Source of the DNA: Methanoculleus formosensis
GTDB lineage: Archaea; Halobacteriota; Methanomicrobia; Methanomicrobiales; Methanoculleaceae
Direction: 5' to 3'
NCBI RefSeq assembly: GCF_025384765.1
Contig: NZ_VHLL01000005.1
Location: 62,001-126,000, forward strand
DNA length: 64,000 nt
The notes under the pieces: generated by a model
Databases searched by the model: none
What the model was told of the DNA's origin: nothing
Seen by the model: the letters and a program-made list of their open reading frames with translations, nothing else
Position numbers and translations under genes: made by a program
Part shown: in pieces, positions 47,337 to 56,434 of the stretch
How the letters are laid out: each line of letters begins with the position of its first letter
Position numbering within the stretch: the stretch's first letter is position 1

Positions 47337-48510
47337 GGCACCTCCTGCCCATCCGGTCCTGGTCCATCGCGTACATCTCGAGCCCCGGCACGATAACCCG
47401 GACGACAGGGATACCGATCTCCGGCCGGGTGAGGTCGACCACGACCACCCGGGAGAGCCCGGCAGCACCAAGCCGGTCGACGACGTGCTGGATGTCGGTG
47501 AGGAAGTCGTCGCTGTCAAACGACGGCATCTCCGGGAACCGGACAGTCTCGCTCTCCGCGAACCAGTGCCGGTTCAGCCGCTTCGTCCGCTCGTAGCCGA
47601 TCCTCTTTCTGACGTCCGCCGTATCGGTATCCTCTCTCGCGCCGTGGATCTGGGTCAGCCTGCTCTGGGCGACCTCTGTCAACGCCCGCAGAACCGCGAT
47701 GGAGGCCGAGGTGTGCGACCCCATCCCGATCGTGAGAAGCGTCGGGTCCCTGAGGACGACGTCGTCGGCGACCGCGGCCACCGTGGGGATCCCGATATCG
47801 CTCGTGATCTCCTTGAGCGTCACCTCGACGCCGGCAGCCCCGAACTTCCCGAGCAGGTCGGCGGCGAGCCCGTCCTCGATCCCCTCGATCCGGGGGCCGG
47901 TGTTCCGGGTCACCTCCACGAGCGACCAGGCGTCGCGCTCGACCACCTCCATCAGGGCGTGGAAGGTCGCCTCCTCAATGGTGTTTCCAGACGCAAGCCC
48001 GTTGGTGTTGGTCCGAAAGAGGCGCCCGCAGGTCACCGGGAGAGGGTGGTAGACCGCGTGGGCGGGGACGAGCACCTCCTCCTCCCCGACGATATCGTAG
48101 CCCTCGACCCAGGGGACGGCTATATCGGCCGGAACCCGCTCGGGGAGGATCAGGTCAGCGGGGTCGATGGCGGCTCTCCCGGCCGAGACCTCGCTATACC
48201 GCCCGACGACCGTCTCCCGGCCGTCCATCTCGCCCGAGTAGCGCTCGATCCCCTCCATCACGGCGGAGACCTCCGCCTCGATAGGGGTGGCGCCTTTCCC
48301 GTTGTAGACCGATATCGCTCCCGCCCCGGCGGTCGGTCGGATGCTCGAGAAGACCGGGATCCCGATCCGGTCGAGGTTCGTGATATCGGCGACCCTGGTG
48401 ATCCCCGCCACCGGAAGCCGTGCCCGGGCACGGGCAAGCGTCTCCTCAGGCGGGACCGTCCGCTGGGTCTCCTTCGCGTAGGCCTTCCGGCACGACTGCA
48501 GCCGGATCAC
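47296..48510 (-). CDS. ycaO: YcaO-domain ATP-dependent cyclodehydratase
   Basis: A 404-residue ATP-dependent enzyme that activates a peptide amide. With TfuA it thioamidates an McrA glycine in methanogens; that assignment here rests on the pair and on the organism. ATP-binding motifs are GKGATPIEAEVSAVMEGIER, RTNTNGLASGNTIEEATFHA, LMEVVERDAWSL and RALTEVAQSRLTQIHGARED. The C-terminal 18 residues after YAMDQDRMG are Arg-rich and lie in the overlap with tfuA. GTG 48510 overlaps the moaE stop (GTGA). Confidence 0.93.
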   Translation of the reverse strand: MIRLQSCRKAYAKETQRTVPPEETLARARARLPVAGITRVADITNLDRIGIPVFSSIRPTAGAGAISVYNGKGATPIEAEVSAVMEGIERYSGEMDGRETVVGRYSEVSAGRAAIDPADLILPERVPADIAVPWVEGYDIVGEEEVLVPAHAVYHPLPVTCGRLFRTNTNGLASGNTIEEATFHALMEVVERDAWSLVEVTRNTGPRIEGIEDGLAADLLGKFGAAGVEVTLKEITSDIGIPTVAAVADDVVLRDPTLLTIGMGSHTSASIAVLRALTEVAQSRLTQIHGAREDTDTADVRKRIGYERTKRLNRHWFAESETVRFPEMPSFDSDDFLTDIQHVVDRLGAAGLSRVVVVDLTRPEIGIPVVRVIVPGLEMYAMDQDRMGRRCRDARSRRLPRSQL

Positions 48511-48923
48511 GCGTCGCCCCCGTGCGACTCGCCCGGCACCCAGCGCTCGCCCCCCTCTCCGATCTCCTTCTTCCAGATCGGCACGCTCTCCTTGATCCGT
48601 TCAAGGATGTGCTCGCAGGCGTCAAATGCCTCTTTCCGGTGGCCGGCACCGACGACGATGAGGAGGATGTTCTCCCCGACCCGGAGCCTGCCTATCCGGT
48701 GGATGATCTCAACGGCCATGATAGGGAACCGTTCAAACGCCTCATCCCGGATCGCCTCCATCTCCCTCACCGCGACCTCCTCATAGGCCTCGAGTTCCAT
48801 CACGTCGATTCCGCCGTCGTCCCGGACAACGCCGAGAAAGGTGACGAGAGCCCCCATATCGGGCCTTCTCACCCGGCCAATCACCTCGTTCACATCAAAA
48901 TCGTCTCGCGTTATGCTGATCAT
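48507..48923 (-). CDS. moaE: molybdopterin synthase catalytic subunit
   Basis: With thiocarboxylated MoaD it adds the dithiolene sulfurs to precursor Z, making molybdopterin or tungstopterin. Family features in 138 residues are ALVTFLGVVRDD, MELEAYEEVAVREMEAIRDE, IIHRIGRLRVGENILLIVV, GHRKEAFDACEHILERIKES and VPIWKKEI with the active-site Lys. ATG 48923 (MISITRDDFD) is preferred for its GGAGGAG site 6 nt upstream; ATG 48941 would overlap the moaD stop by 4 nt. Both starts keep it in the moaD-moaE-ycaO-tfuA operon. Confidence 0.93.
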   Translation of the reverse strand: MISITRDDFDVNEVIGRVRRPDMGALVTFLGVVRDDGGIDVMELEAYEEVAVREMEAIRDEAFERFPIMAVEIIHRIGRLRVGENILLIVVGAGHRKEAFDACEHILERIKESVPIWKKEIGEGGERWVPGESHGGDA

Positions 48924-48937
48924 TCCATTCTCCTCCG

Positions 48938-49216
48938 TCATCCCCCCGCCACCGGCGGGAAGAGCGCGACCTCGTCCCCGTCGGCGAGCGTGAGCGTCGT
49001 GGTCTCCGCATGCCGCACGCGCCTGCCGTTGTGCATCAGTATCACGTATCCCCGGAGTTCGCCGTTCTCCTCAAAGAGCGCCTCCTCTGCCTGCTCAGAG
49101 GTCTCCCCGACCGCTGCGAGCAGCATGCTCACCGTCGCTCCGGCGGGAACCTCCAGCATGAGATCGCCCCCGATCGCCTCCCGCAACCGGGCAAAAGCCC
49201 TGACCCGAACCTGCAT
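48938..49216 (-). CDS. moaD: MoaD/ThiS-family sulfur carrier protein
   Basis: A 92-residue ubiquitin-fold sulfur carrier. It starts MQVRVRAFARLREAIGG and ends in DGDEVALFPPVAGG, with the C-terminal Gly-Gly that is adenylated and thiocarboxylated. ATG 49216 has GGAGGAGAG directly upstream; the 11 extra residues of the open frame are unlikely. An E1-like activating enzyme is needed; the remains of one precede this gene at 49231-49379. Confidence 0.92.
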   Translation of the reverse strand: MQVRVRAFARLREAIGGDLMLEVPAGATVSMLLAAVGETSEQAEEALFEENGELRGYVILMHNGRRVRHAETTTLTLADGDEVALFPPVAGG

Positions 49217-49230
49217 CTCTCCTCCTTGCC

Positions 49231-49379
49231 TCACCGATCGATCCCGCACACGCTACAGCCTTCCTGCCGCTCGACCGGGAGGGTCGTCGTCGTGGCGGCC
49301 CGCCAGTGCCGGCGATATACTTGATCGCCTCGTTTGCCGGGATGAGCCGGGAGAGGCAAACGTCCGCTTCCGCAGTTGA
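49231..49379 (-). pseudogene. remnant of a ThiF/MoeB/HesA-type adenylyltransferase gene
   Basis: Just 14 nt upstream of moaD, one minus-strand frame ends TTTLPVERQEGCSVCGIDR and stop (49233-49231), the typical C-terminus of MoeB/HesA-like E1 enzymes with the last Cys pair. A second frame a few codons upstream reads SRLIPANEAIKYIAGTGG, the typical EAIKYI...G helix that comes 25-30 residues before that end. The two pieces are in different frames and the segment between them is about 15 residues too short. The rest of the gene is not found upstream to 49580. Confidence 0.65.
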
Positions 49380-49513
49380 ATACGCAATTGATGTGGTATC
49401 CCCGGCAATTTGAACGTTGTGATTCCACGAAAATTCCTCCCGGCCCGGGATCTCTCCCGCCGGTCACGTGGGGAAACCCGGTATCCACCGCGAGCCACTC
49501 CCATCCCGGGAAA

Positions 49514-49523
49514 CGTATATATC
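49514..49523 (+). promoter_or_regulatory. TATA box of the FemAB-like gene
   Basis: cgtatatatc lies 58-67 nt before ATG 49581, implying a leader of 30-40 nt; AGGGAG precedes the ATG by about 7 nt. Confidence 0.45.
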
Positions 49524-49580
49524 GTTGGGGAGGGATAGTCCGGAAGACCCTGCAGGCGAACCGGAGCAGGGAGTGAGAGC

Positions 49581-50609
49581 ATGACGATAGGGCTTATCGA
49601 TGATGGAAGCGCCTGGGACACATTCATAGACGAAAGTGCCACCGGCCGCCTCTTCCACAAGTGGGACTTCATGAGGATAACGCAGAAGCATACCGGCTTT
49701 CGATTTCTCCCCTACGGGGTCTTCAAGGGCAACGAGCTGATCGCCGTCATGCCGCTCTTCCAGAGACAGTCACACGGGATCAACATCCTCCTCTCCCCGC
49801 CACCGCTCCAGTCGGTGGTGCCGTACCTCGGGTTCGTCATGGGCAGCCGTTACGACACCGCCAAGCAGAGCAAGAAGGAATCACTGCTCAAACTGGTCGG
49901 TGACAGCCTGGAGGGCGAGTTTGCGGCCCTGGCCCCGAACTACCTCTCCATAACCCAGGTCCCGGGTTTCATCGATGTCCGACGGTTTCTCAGGGATGGG
50001 TACCAGACCCGGCTCCATTTCACCTATCTGATCGCCCTCGATCCGCCGCTCGAAGAGATCTGGAACAGTTTCTCCTCCAACCTCCGGACCAAACTGCGAA
50101 AGGTCGAGAAGAACGGCTACCGCATCGAGAAGAGCACCGACATATCGATCTTCTACTCCACGGTCGCGGAGCGGTTCAGCGACCCCGAGATGAACATCCC
50201 CATGATCAGCCGCGCCTACTTCGAGGAGCTCTTCCGGGCATATCCCACCGAACTCGGGCTCTACTACCTCTACGACGATGAAGATGCCGTAACGGGCGTC
50301 CAGGCGACCCAGGAGTACAAGGCCTTCACCCTCTGGATGGGAGCCCCGAAGATGACCGCGATGCCCGGCAACGAGTTCCTGCAGTGGCTGCTTCTCCAAC
50401 GGGCAAAGGAGGCGGGATACCGCCACATGGAGAACGTCGGCGCGAACAACGAGAACCTGAACCTCTTCAAGTCCAAGTTCAACCCCTCCCTCACCCTCTT
50501 CTTAGAGGTGAGCCAGGAGGACATCCTCGGCAGGGTTGCCCGATGGGCCTACAGCACCATTGCGAGCAAGGGTCCGATGAAACGCAAAGTCCTCTCCTAC
50601 ATCGAATGA
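49581..50609 (+). CDS. FemAB/GNAT-fold acyltransferase-like protein
   Basis: A 342-residue protein with two tandem GNAT-like halves, as in FemAB and BioF2-type transferases. The first half has LFHKWDFMRITQKHTGFRFL and LPYGVFKGNELIAVMPLF, then SPPPLQSVVPYLGFV; the second has FSSNLRTKLRKVEKNGYRIE, TLWMGAPKMTAMPGNEFLQW and RHMENVGANNENLNLFKSKF. Members of the family act in cell-envelope or polysaccharide modification; the substrate here is unknown. ATG 49581 follows AGGGAG. It stands alone between divergent neighbours. Confidence 0.83.
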   Translation: MTIGLIDDGSAWDTFIDESATGRLFHKWDFMRITQKHTGFRFLPYGVFKGNELIAVMPLFQRQSHGINILLSPPPLQSVVPYLGFVMGSRYDTAKQSKKESLLKLVGDSLEGEFAALAPNYLSITQVPGFIDVRRFLRDGYQTRLHFTYLIALDPPLEEIWNSFSSNLRTKLRKVEKNGYRIEKSTDISIFYSTVAERFSDPEMNIPMISRAYFEELFRAYPTELGLYYLYDDEDAVTGVQATQEYKAFTLWMGAPKMTAMPGNEFLQWLLLQRAKEAGYRHMENVGANNENLNLFKSKFNPSLTLFLEVSQEDILGRVARWAYSTIASKGPMKRKVLSYIE

Positions 50610-51080
50610 CGGGCCGTGCCTATCGTCGATCCGTCTATTCCCGGCCTTATGCTGGACGAACTCGCCGCCGGTAGCATCCGTACCCGCGCATCTGAAAGAT
50701 TGCCGGGAAGTCTGCGGCGGGATAGCGTTGCAGACACTTTCTGGATAACCATAGACGATTGACGGCAGGCGAAGTTCGTCTGCCTCCCGCCTTCGTGCGC
50801 CGCCCGCGATCGGTTGCAGAGGAACTCGTCAGCCGTAGAGTTCAAGGAAGAGATCCGTATACATCCGTACGGAAGCCATGCCATCCCCGGATGAGGATGC
50901 GAGGCCTGGTACCGATCTTCGGGGTACCGGTGCCGTATTCGGATAATGTAGAGAGCCTCCGGATACATGGCATCGCCCGGAGATCAAAAAATTTCCTTTT
51001 CTTTCCGGAAATGCCAGTATCAATACCGAATCACAATGCTTAAGAATTATATTATCCTTCACTTCATAAAGGGGTGGTGC
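50610..51080. other. 471-bp gap upstream of the histidine kinase
   Basis: No supported gene. A TATA box (aattatattat, about 51045-51055) lies 25 nt before the kinase ATG at 51081. A minus-strand frame ends with VRMYTDLFLELYG near 50829, which looks protein-like but cannot be assigned. Confidence 0.4.
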
Positions 51081-53873
51081 ATGTATCGTATTCTTGTGGT
51101 CGACGATGAACCGGTGCTTCTCGAGCTGAATCGGATCTACCTGACGCAGTCCGGGGAGATGCGGGTCGAGACGACGACATCGTCACTACAGGCTCTCGAT
51201 ATGCTCTCGAAAGCCCCATACGACGCCATCGTTTCCGACTACGAGATGCCGGAGATGGACGGCATCACGCTCTTAAAGGAGATCCGCGGCAGAGGCCTTA
51301 TTATACCGTTCATCATCTTCTCCGGCCGCGGCCGCGAGGAGATCATCATCGAGGCGCTCAATAGCGGGGCGGACTTCTACCTCCAGAAAGGCGGCAACCC
51401 TTCTGCCCAGTTTGCCGAACTCCGGAACATGATCCTCCAGGCAGTCCGGGGGAGATGGGCTGAGGAGGAGATGCAGCGGGCCAGAGATCTGTACCGGAGT
51501 GTCTTCGAACATACCGGTTCCGCCACCCTCATCATCGAGGGCGACATGACAATCTCCCTCATAAACAGCGAGGCCGCCCGCCTCTCCGGCTACTCACGAG
51601 AAGAAGTGGAAGGGAAGATCTCCTGGACGACCTTCGTCGCCCCACACGACCTGAAACGGCTGGCGGACTACCACCGGCAGCGGCGGGCGAAATCTGACTC
51701 GGTGCCGGGGACGTACGAGTTTCAGATGGTCGACCGACAGGGCAGACGGAGAGATATGCACCTGACGATCGGCATCATCCCGGGAACGGATCGCTCTGTT
51801 GCGTCGATGATCGATGTCACCGACCGGAAACGGTTCGAGGAAGACCTGAACGCAGCGCACGAGGAGATGACCGCGGCGTTCGAGGAGGCGAAAGCGGGTC
51901 AGGAGACGCTCGAAGCGCAGTGCCGCGAGATGGAGGATTACCAGGCAAACCTGCGGGGCATCATAGATTTTCTCCCCGATCCGACGTTCGTGCTCGACCG
52001 CGAAGGAAAGATAATCATCTGGAACCAGGCAATCGAGGAGATGACCGGGCTCATGAAAAGCCGTATCGTCGGGGCGGGATTGGAAACCGTCTGCAGGGCG
52101 GTGCCCGGACTCCAGTCCCCGCTGGTGGCGGAGACCGTCCTCTCCCGGGGGGGCGGCGAGAGTGTCACCCGGGAGGTTCGTATCACTTCACCCCGCACGG
52201 GGGAGGAGATCTGCCTCTGGGCAAGAGCGTCGCCGCTCTACGATGCACAGGGGCGACTCTCCGGGGCGATCGAGTCATTGCGCGATATCACCGAGTCGAA
52301 GCGGATGGAGGCGCAGATCCAGCACCGGATGGAATCCGAGCAGATAGTGAGGTCAATCTCCACGCGGTTCATCGGCCTCGATCCGGCAGATCTCGAAGAT
52401 GCTCTCGAGGAGACGCTCCGGGTGCTCGGGTCGTTCCTCGATCTCGACCGGAGTTATATCTTCCGCTTCTCAGCCGACCTCACCCGCGCTGAGAACACCC
52501 ACGAGTGGTGTGCGGAGGGGATAGAACCACAGATAGACGTGCTGCAGAATCTCCCCACCAATGTGGTCTCCTGGGGAATGGCGCAACTCGAGAGCAGGAG
52601 ACCGATCTGCATCTCCGATATGGCTGAACTCCCCGAAGAGGCGACGGCGGAGCGTGAGTTCCTCCAGAAGCACGGGGTCCGGTCGATCGCCCTCATGCCG
52701 ATAGCAACCGTTGATGTGTTCCACGGGGTCATCGGGTTCGAGACCACCCACAAGGCGCGGGTATGGTCGGAAGAGGACGTCACGCTGCTTGAGATCGTCG
52801 GCAACCTCTTTTCCGATCTTTTCTCCCGGATTCGCGCCCAGGAGCGACTACGCGAGAGCGAGGAGCGGTTCAGGAGCCTCGTGGAGCGGTCGCACGACTG
52901 CTACATCCGTACTACGACAGATCTGCAGACGATCGAGTATATCAGCCCCTCGTGCGAGAACCTGACCGGGTACGCCCGGGAGGTGTTCCAGGATGAACAG
53001 GATTTCATCAGGCAGCTGATCCATTTCGACGACCGGAAGATATTCTCTGCCCTGTGTGACGAACGGGGTGCATGCGCCCACCAGCCCTATGCCTTCCGGG
53101 TTCGCCAGAAAGATGGGCGTTACGTCTGGATTGAAGTCTGCACGATCCCGGTCTACGGAAATGACGGGCGTCCGGTCGCAATCGACTACGCAGTCCATGA
53201 CATCGATGCCTGGAAACAGACCGAGGCGGCGCTCATCCAGGCAAATAAGAAACTTACCCTGATGAACAGTATCGTGCGGCACGACATCCTGAACCAGATC
53301 ACAGTGGTGCTCGGTCATATCGCTCTCCTCCGGGACCGGCCGCTCGATCCGGCCGTCGCCGCCGCCCTCGATAAGCAGCAGATCGCCGCCGAGATAATAA
53401 AGTCGCAGATCGAATTCACGCGGGACTATCAGGATCTCGGCGTCCGGGCTCCCCAATGGTTCCCCGTCGAACCACTAATCGCCGGTGCCTCAAAAGCCCT
53501 TCGACCGAGCGGTATCCGGATCTCCACCGACCTCAACGGGCTCTCCGTCTATGCCGACCCACTCCTCTCGTCCGTCTTCTTCAACCTTCTGGAGAACACC
53601 GTCCGGCACGGGAAGACCGTGACCGAGATCCGTGTCACGGCCGTGCCGGACGGCGGCGGGGCCCGGATCGTCTGGGAGGATAACGGCGTCGGCGTCCCAA
53701 AAGAGAACAAGGAGCGGATATTTGATCGGGGTTTTGGGAACCACACAGGACTCGGGCTCTTCCTGGTGAAAGAGGTTCTCTCGATCACCGGGATTGTCAT
53801 CCGGGAGACGGGCGAACCCGGGAAGGGGGCGCGGTTCGAGATGGCGGTATCCAAGGGCAATGTCCGGTTTTAA
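51081..53873 (+). CDS. REC-PAS-PAS-GAF-PAS sensor histidine kinase
   Basis: A 930-residue soluble sensor kinase. Residues 1-120 form a receiver domain (RILVVDDEP, phosphoacceptor Asp in IVSDYEMPEMDGITLL, Lys in FYLQKG). Then come PAS (about 140-265, FEHTGSATLIIEGDMTISLI), PAS (310-420, IIDFLPDPTFVLDREGKIII), GAF (about 430-590), PAS/PAC (595-715, RSHDCYIRTTTDLQTIEYIS) and a kinase core with H-box MNSIVRHDILNQ (His), N-box FFNLLENTVRHG, G1 WEDNGVGVP and G2 GLGLFLVKEV. No transmembrane segments occur, so signals are cytoplasmic. No response regulator gene is adjacent. ATG 51081 fits the TATA box. Confidence 0.92.
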   Translation: MYRILVVDDEPVLLELNRIYLTQSGEMRVETTTSSLQALDMLSKAPYDAIVSDYEMPEMDGITLLKEIRGRGLIIPFIIFSGRGREEIIIEALNSGADFYLQKGGNPSAQFAELRNMILQAVRGRWAEEEMQRARDLYRSVFEHTGSATLIIEGDMTISLINSEAARLSGYSREEVEGKISWTTFVAPHDLKRLADYHRQRRAKSDSVPGTYEFQMVDRQGRRRDMHLTIGIIPGTDRSVASMIDVTDRKRFEEDLNAAHEEMTAAFEEAKAGQETLEAQCREMEDYQANLRGIIDFLPDPTFVLDREGKIIIWNQAIEEMTGLMKSRIVGAGLETVCRAVPGLQSPLVAETVLSRGGGESVTREVRITSPRTGEEICLWARASPLYDAQGRLSGAIESLRDITESKRMEAQIQHRMESEQIVRSISTRFIGLDPADLEDALEETLRVLGSFLDLDRSYIFRFSADLTRAENTHEWCAEGIEPQIDVLQNLPTNVVSWGMAQLESRRPICISDMAELPEEATAEREFLQKHGVRSIALMPIATVDVFHGVIGFETTHKARVWSEEDVTLLEIVGNLFSDLFSRIRAQERLRESEERFRSLVERSHDCYIRTTTDLQTIEYISPSCENLTGYAREVFQDEQDFIRQLIHFDDRKIFSALCDERGACAHQPYAFRVRQKDGRYVWIEVCTIPVYGNDGRPVAIDYAVHDIDAWKQTEAALIQANKKLTLMNSIVRHDILNQITVVLGHIALLRDRPLDPAVAAALDKQQIAAEIIKSQIEFTRDYQDLGVRAPQWFPVEPLIAGASKALRPSGIRISTDLNGLSVYADPLLSSVFFNLLENTVRHGKTVTEIRVTAVPDGGGARIVWEDNGVGVPKENKERIFDRGFGNHTGLGLFLVKEVLSITGIVIRETGEPGKGARFEMAVSKGNVRF

Positions 53874-53921
53874 GCGAATGGAAGCCGCCGGCCGCGGGAA
53901 AAAATAAGCAGCGGTGTGATC

Positions 53922-55340
53922 TTACCGCCGCCCGTACTTCCTGAACATGTACCAGAGCCCTGCGCCAACCCCGGCCATCACCAGAAGGCCGAGCACCGCG
54001 ACGTAGGACTGTTCCTTCACCACGATCCGGTACTCGTCCTCCTCTTCGTCCTGGTCGCATTTGGCCAGCGCGATGACCTTGTATTCACCGGCAACGATAT
54101 CGGCGGGCGGGATAACCGTCACCTGCACCGTCGCCCGTTCGCCGGCCTCAAGGCTCGCGACCGACGCCGGGTCGACGGTCACCCGCCACCCTTCCGGTGC
54201 GCTCATATTGATCCCGATGTTCGTCAGCGCTCCCCCAACGCCGGCATTCGTAACTGTCATGTCGAACGTAAGCGTGTCGCCGCGGTTGATCTCGTGACGG
54301 TAACTCTTCGCGTAGGTCCGCAGATCATACGAGCCACGGAGCCGGAGCGTCAGGTTCTCCTCGTACTCCCGGGCAGAGGACCCGATCACCGCCGTGAAGT
54401 TGTACTCGCCGACGTTCACCGAGTAGGGCGGGATGAGATCGAGGTAGAGGGTCTTCTCCTCACCGGACGGGACGTAGATCTCCGAGACCTCTTCGGTAGC
54501 GCCGCTGCTCTCCTTGAACCGGGCGTACCACTGTTCGGGGAGGCCCTGGACGGCAAGGGTATAGGTATCGTCGTTTCTGCCGGCGTTCTTCAGGGTCATC
54601 TCATACTGCGGGCTGGCGCCAATCGCCGAGACCCGGGACGGGGACTTCACCTGAACCTCGGCAAAGAAGTTCTCTTTTTCGAGCGGCACGATCCCGAGGT
54701 CGACCGTCTGGCCGATCCGGATCTCGACGTTCTTCTTCTCCCATGGCCGGTACCCGGGCCGGGTGACCTTTACGGTGTAGGTGCCCATCGGGGCGCCGAT
54801 GGAGACCTTGCCCTCGGCGGTCGCGAGCATCCCCTCGATCCTGGTGTCACGGTCATAGAGACCAACATCGGCGCCCTTCACCACGTTACCTTCCTTGTCC
54901 ACCACGGTGGCTTCAAGCGTTCCCGCTTCGCCGCTGTGCGTCTTCGTGACCTTGACGTAGACCCAGATCGTGCCTTCGCCGATGCCCACCCGGATGGGAT
55001 ACTCCCCCACGGCGGCATGGCCGGATGTCTCGGCCACCAGGCGGACGGTCTTCGTCTCGCCGGCCGGGATCAGCATCCGATATACCTCGCGGTCGTCGGC
55101 CTCGAACCGGATCTTCCAGTTGTCGGTCCCGCGGAACGTCCAGTAGTTGAGGAGACACGTCCCGGTATCGCCGCGGTTCGTGACCGCAAGATCGAAGACA
55201 GCGGTGTCGCCGGCTTCGATCATCTCGCCGGGGAAGTCGCACCGGATCTCCGTCTGCATCGTCCCGCCCTGTGCGGCGGTCGCTCCCGGGACTGCCAGCG
55301 CCGCGATAAGGAGGATTACGAGGATTTTTCTGTCGATCAT
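53922..55340 (-). CDS. secreted NEW3-domain membrane-anchored protein
   Basis: A 472-residue envelope protein. It starts with a signal peptide (MIDRKILVILLIAALAVPGA), followed by Ig-like NEW3 domains (for example FDLAVTNRGDTGTCLLNYW and FDMTVTNAGVGGALTNIGIN), a central carboxypeptidase-regulatory/PEGA-like repeat (APMGTYTVKVTRPGYRPWEK), and a C-terminal helix with a basic tail (LGLLVMAGVGAGLWYMFRKY). It is the third gene of an operon behind an ABC ATPase and permease, 4 nt after the permease stop. Such proteins are probably the external partner of the exporter. Confidence 0.88.
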   Translation of the reverse strand: MIDRKILVILLIAALAVPGATAAQGGTMQTEIRCDFPGEMIEAGDTAVFDLAVTNRGDTGTCLLNYWTFRGTDNWKIRFEADDREVYRMLIPAGETKTVRLVAETSGHAAVGEYPIRVGIGEGTIWVYVKVTKTHSGEAGTLEATVVDKEGNVVKGADVGLYDRDTRIEGMLATAEGKVSIGAPMGTYTVKVTRPGYRPWEKKNVEIRIGQTVDLGIVPLEKENFFAEVQVKSPSRVSAIGASPQYEMTLKNAGRNDDTYTLAVQGLPEQWYARFKESSGATEEVSEIYVPSGEEKTLYLDLIPPYSVNVGEYNFTAVIGSSAREYEENLTLRLRGSYDLRTYAKSYRHEINRGDTLTFDMTVTNAGVGGALTNIGINMSAPEGWRVTVDPASVASLEAGERATVQVTVIPPADIVAGEYKVIALAKCDQDEEEDEYRIVVKEQSYVAVLGLLVMAGVGAGLWYMFRKYGRR

Positions 55341-55344
55341 TGTC

Positions 55345-56430
55345 TCACCTGATATCCATCCGCATGAACTTCACATAGGTCGCTGCGAAGAAGGCCGACG
55401 GGAAGACGATGAGCGCGGCGATGTTCATCCAGACCCGGCCGAGAGCACCGGCAAGGCCGGCCGTCTCTTCCGTCGCCGTGTCGTAAGGCGACGCGATCAT
55501 CGAGGAAAGCTGTGGGTTCGTCACCGCTATCGCGACGGTGTAGTAGTTCATCTGCGGCGAGAGGAGGTTCGAGACGTCGCTGATGAGCCTCCGTTTCTCG
55601 ATATAGGTCTTCATCTCCTCTTCGTATGCCTTCCACTCCGGGTCTTCGGTTCCGCCGTATACCACACTCTGCGCAACGGTGGTAGTGGAATACCCATTGC
55701 TGCTCGCGACCCGCACGACTTCTTTGGGCATGGGGCCCATCTCGGGCGGGTCGCCTGCAAAAGCGCCTGCGGCCATCGCCCCGAACATGGGAAGGAGCGA
55801 GGAGACAGCGAAGAATATGACGAGGGTGTAGATCAGCGCGTTTCCGCTCTCTTTTGCGACCGTCGACATCGTGAGCGCGACGGCGAAGTAGGCGAGCAGG
55901 AACCCAAGCGTTACCGCCCCGAAGATCAGGATGGCGGCAAACTCCTCCAGTGTCGGGACGACCGAGAAGAGGAGGAGCATGGCGACGGCGATGGCAAGGG
56001 CGAGCGCCATGGCGAACCCGAGCGCACCGATGCCCCCGAGTGCCTTGCCATTGATGATCTCGTCGCGGTAGACCGGGTGGGAGAGGAGCGACTTCAGCGA
56101 TCGGGTCTCCTTCTCTTTTGAGACCAGGTCGAACCCGATGGCGATGGCAAGGATGCCGCCGAGCATCGTCATGTAACTCATCATGGAGATGAAGACGTAC
56201 ATGATCGTGGGTTTCTGTGGCATCCAGTTCCTGTACGGGTCATCGAACTCCTCCATCTGCCGGAGTTGCTCGGTATACGCCTCCAGGCTGTTGTTATAGT
56301 TCTCGATACCGTCGTAGATGCTGATCGTCGATATCACGAGGAGCAGGCCGAGAATGATGACAAAGCGCCTGCTGGTGATGTGGTCGGAGAACTCTTTTCT
56401 TGCTACGTTGAGCAATCGATCGAGTGCCAT
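55345..56430 (-). CDS. ABC-2 type transporter permease
   Basis: A 361-residue permease of the ABC-2 / NatB type. It begins MALDRLLNVARKEFSDHITS, has one N-terminal helix (FVIILGLLLVISTISIYDGI), a large extracellular loop, and a C-terminal bundle of about five helices. The EKETRSLKSLLSHPVYRDEI coupling segment is typical of the family. ATG 56430 lies 5 nt after GGAGGTGA; the longer open frame upstream is the shadow of the ATPase gene. It works with the ATPase encoded 4 nt upstream. Confidence 0.92.
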   Translation of the reverse strand: MALDRLLNVARKEFSDHITSRRFVIILGLLLVISTISIYDGIENYNNSLEAYTEQLRQMEEFDDPYRNWMPQKPTIMYVFISMMSYMTMLGGILAIAIGFDLVSKEKETRSLKSLLSHPVYRDEIINGKALGGIGALGFAMALALAIAVAMLLLFSVVPTLEEFAAILIFGAVTLGFLLAYFAVALTMSTVAKESGNALIYTLVIFFAVSSLLPMFGAMAAGAFAGDPPEMGPMPKEVVRVASSNGYSTTTVAQSVVYGGTEDPEWKAYEEEMKTYIEKRRLISDVSNLLSPQMNYYTVAIAVTNPQLSSMIASPYDTATEETAGLAGALGRVWMNIAALIVFPSAFFAATYVKFMRMDIR

Positions 56431-56434
56431 CGTC

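Noticed and set aside
49381-49580. Possible upstream part of the ThiF/MoeB remnant
   Set aside because: No nucleotide-binding GxGGxG motif or other ThiF segment could be read in any frame, so only the C-terminal remnant is claimed.
50616-50762. A 48-codon GTG-initiated frame just after the FemAB-like gene
   Set aside because: No ribosome site and no recognisable motif; its length is within chance expectation for this base composition.
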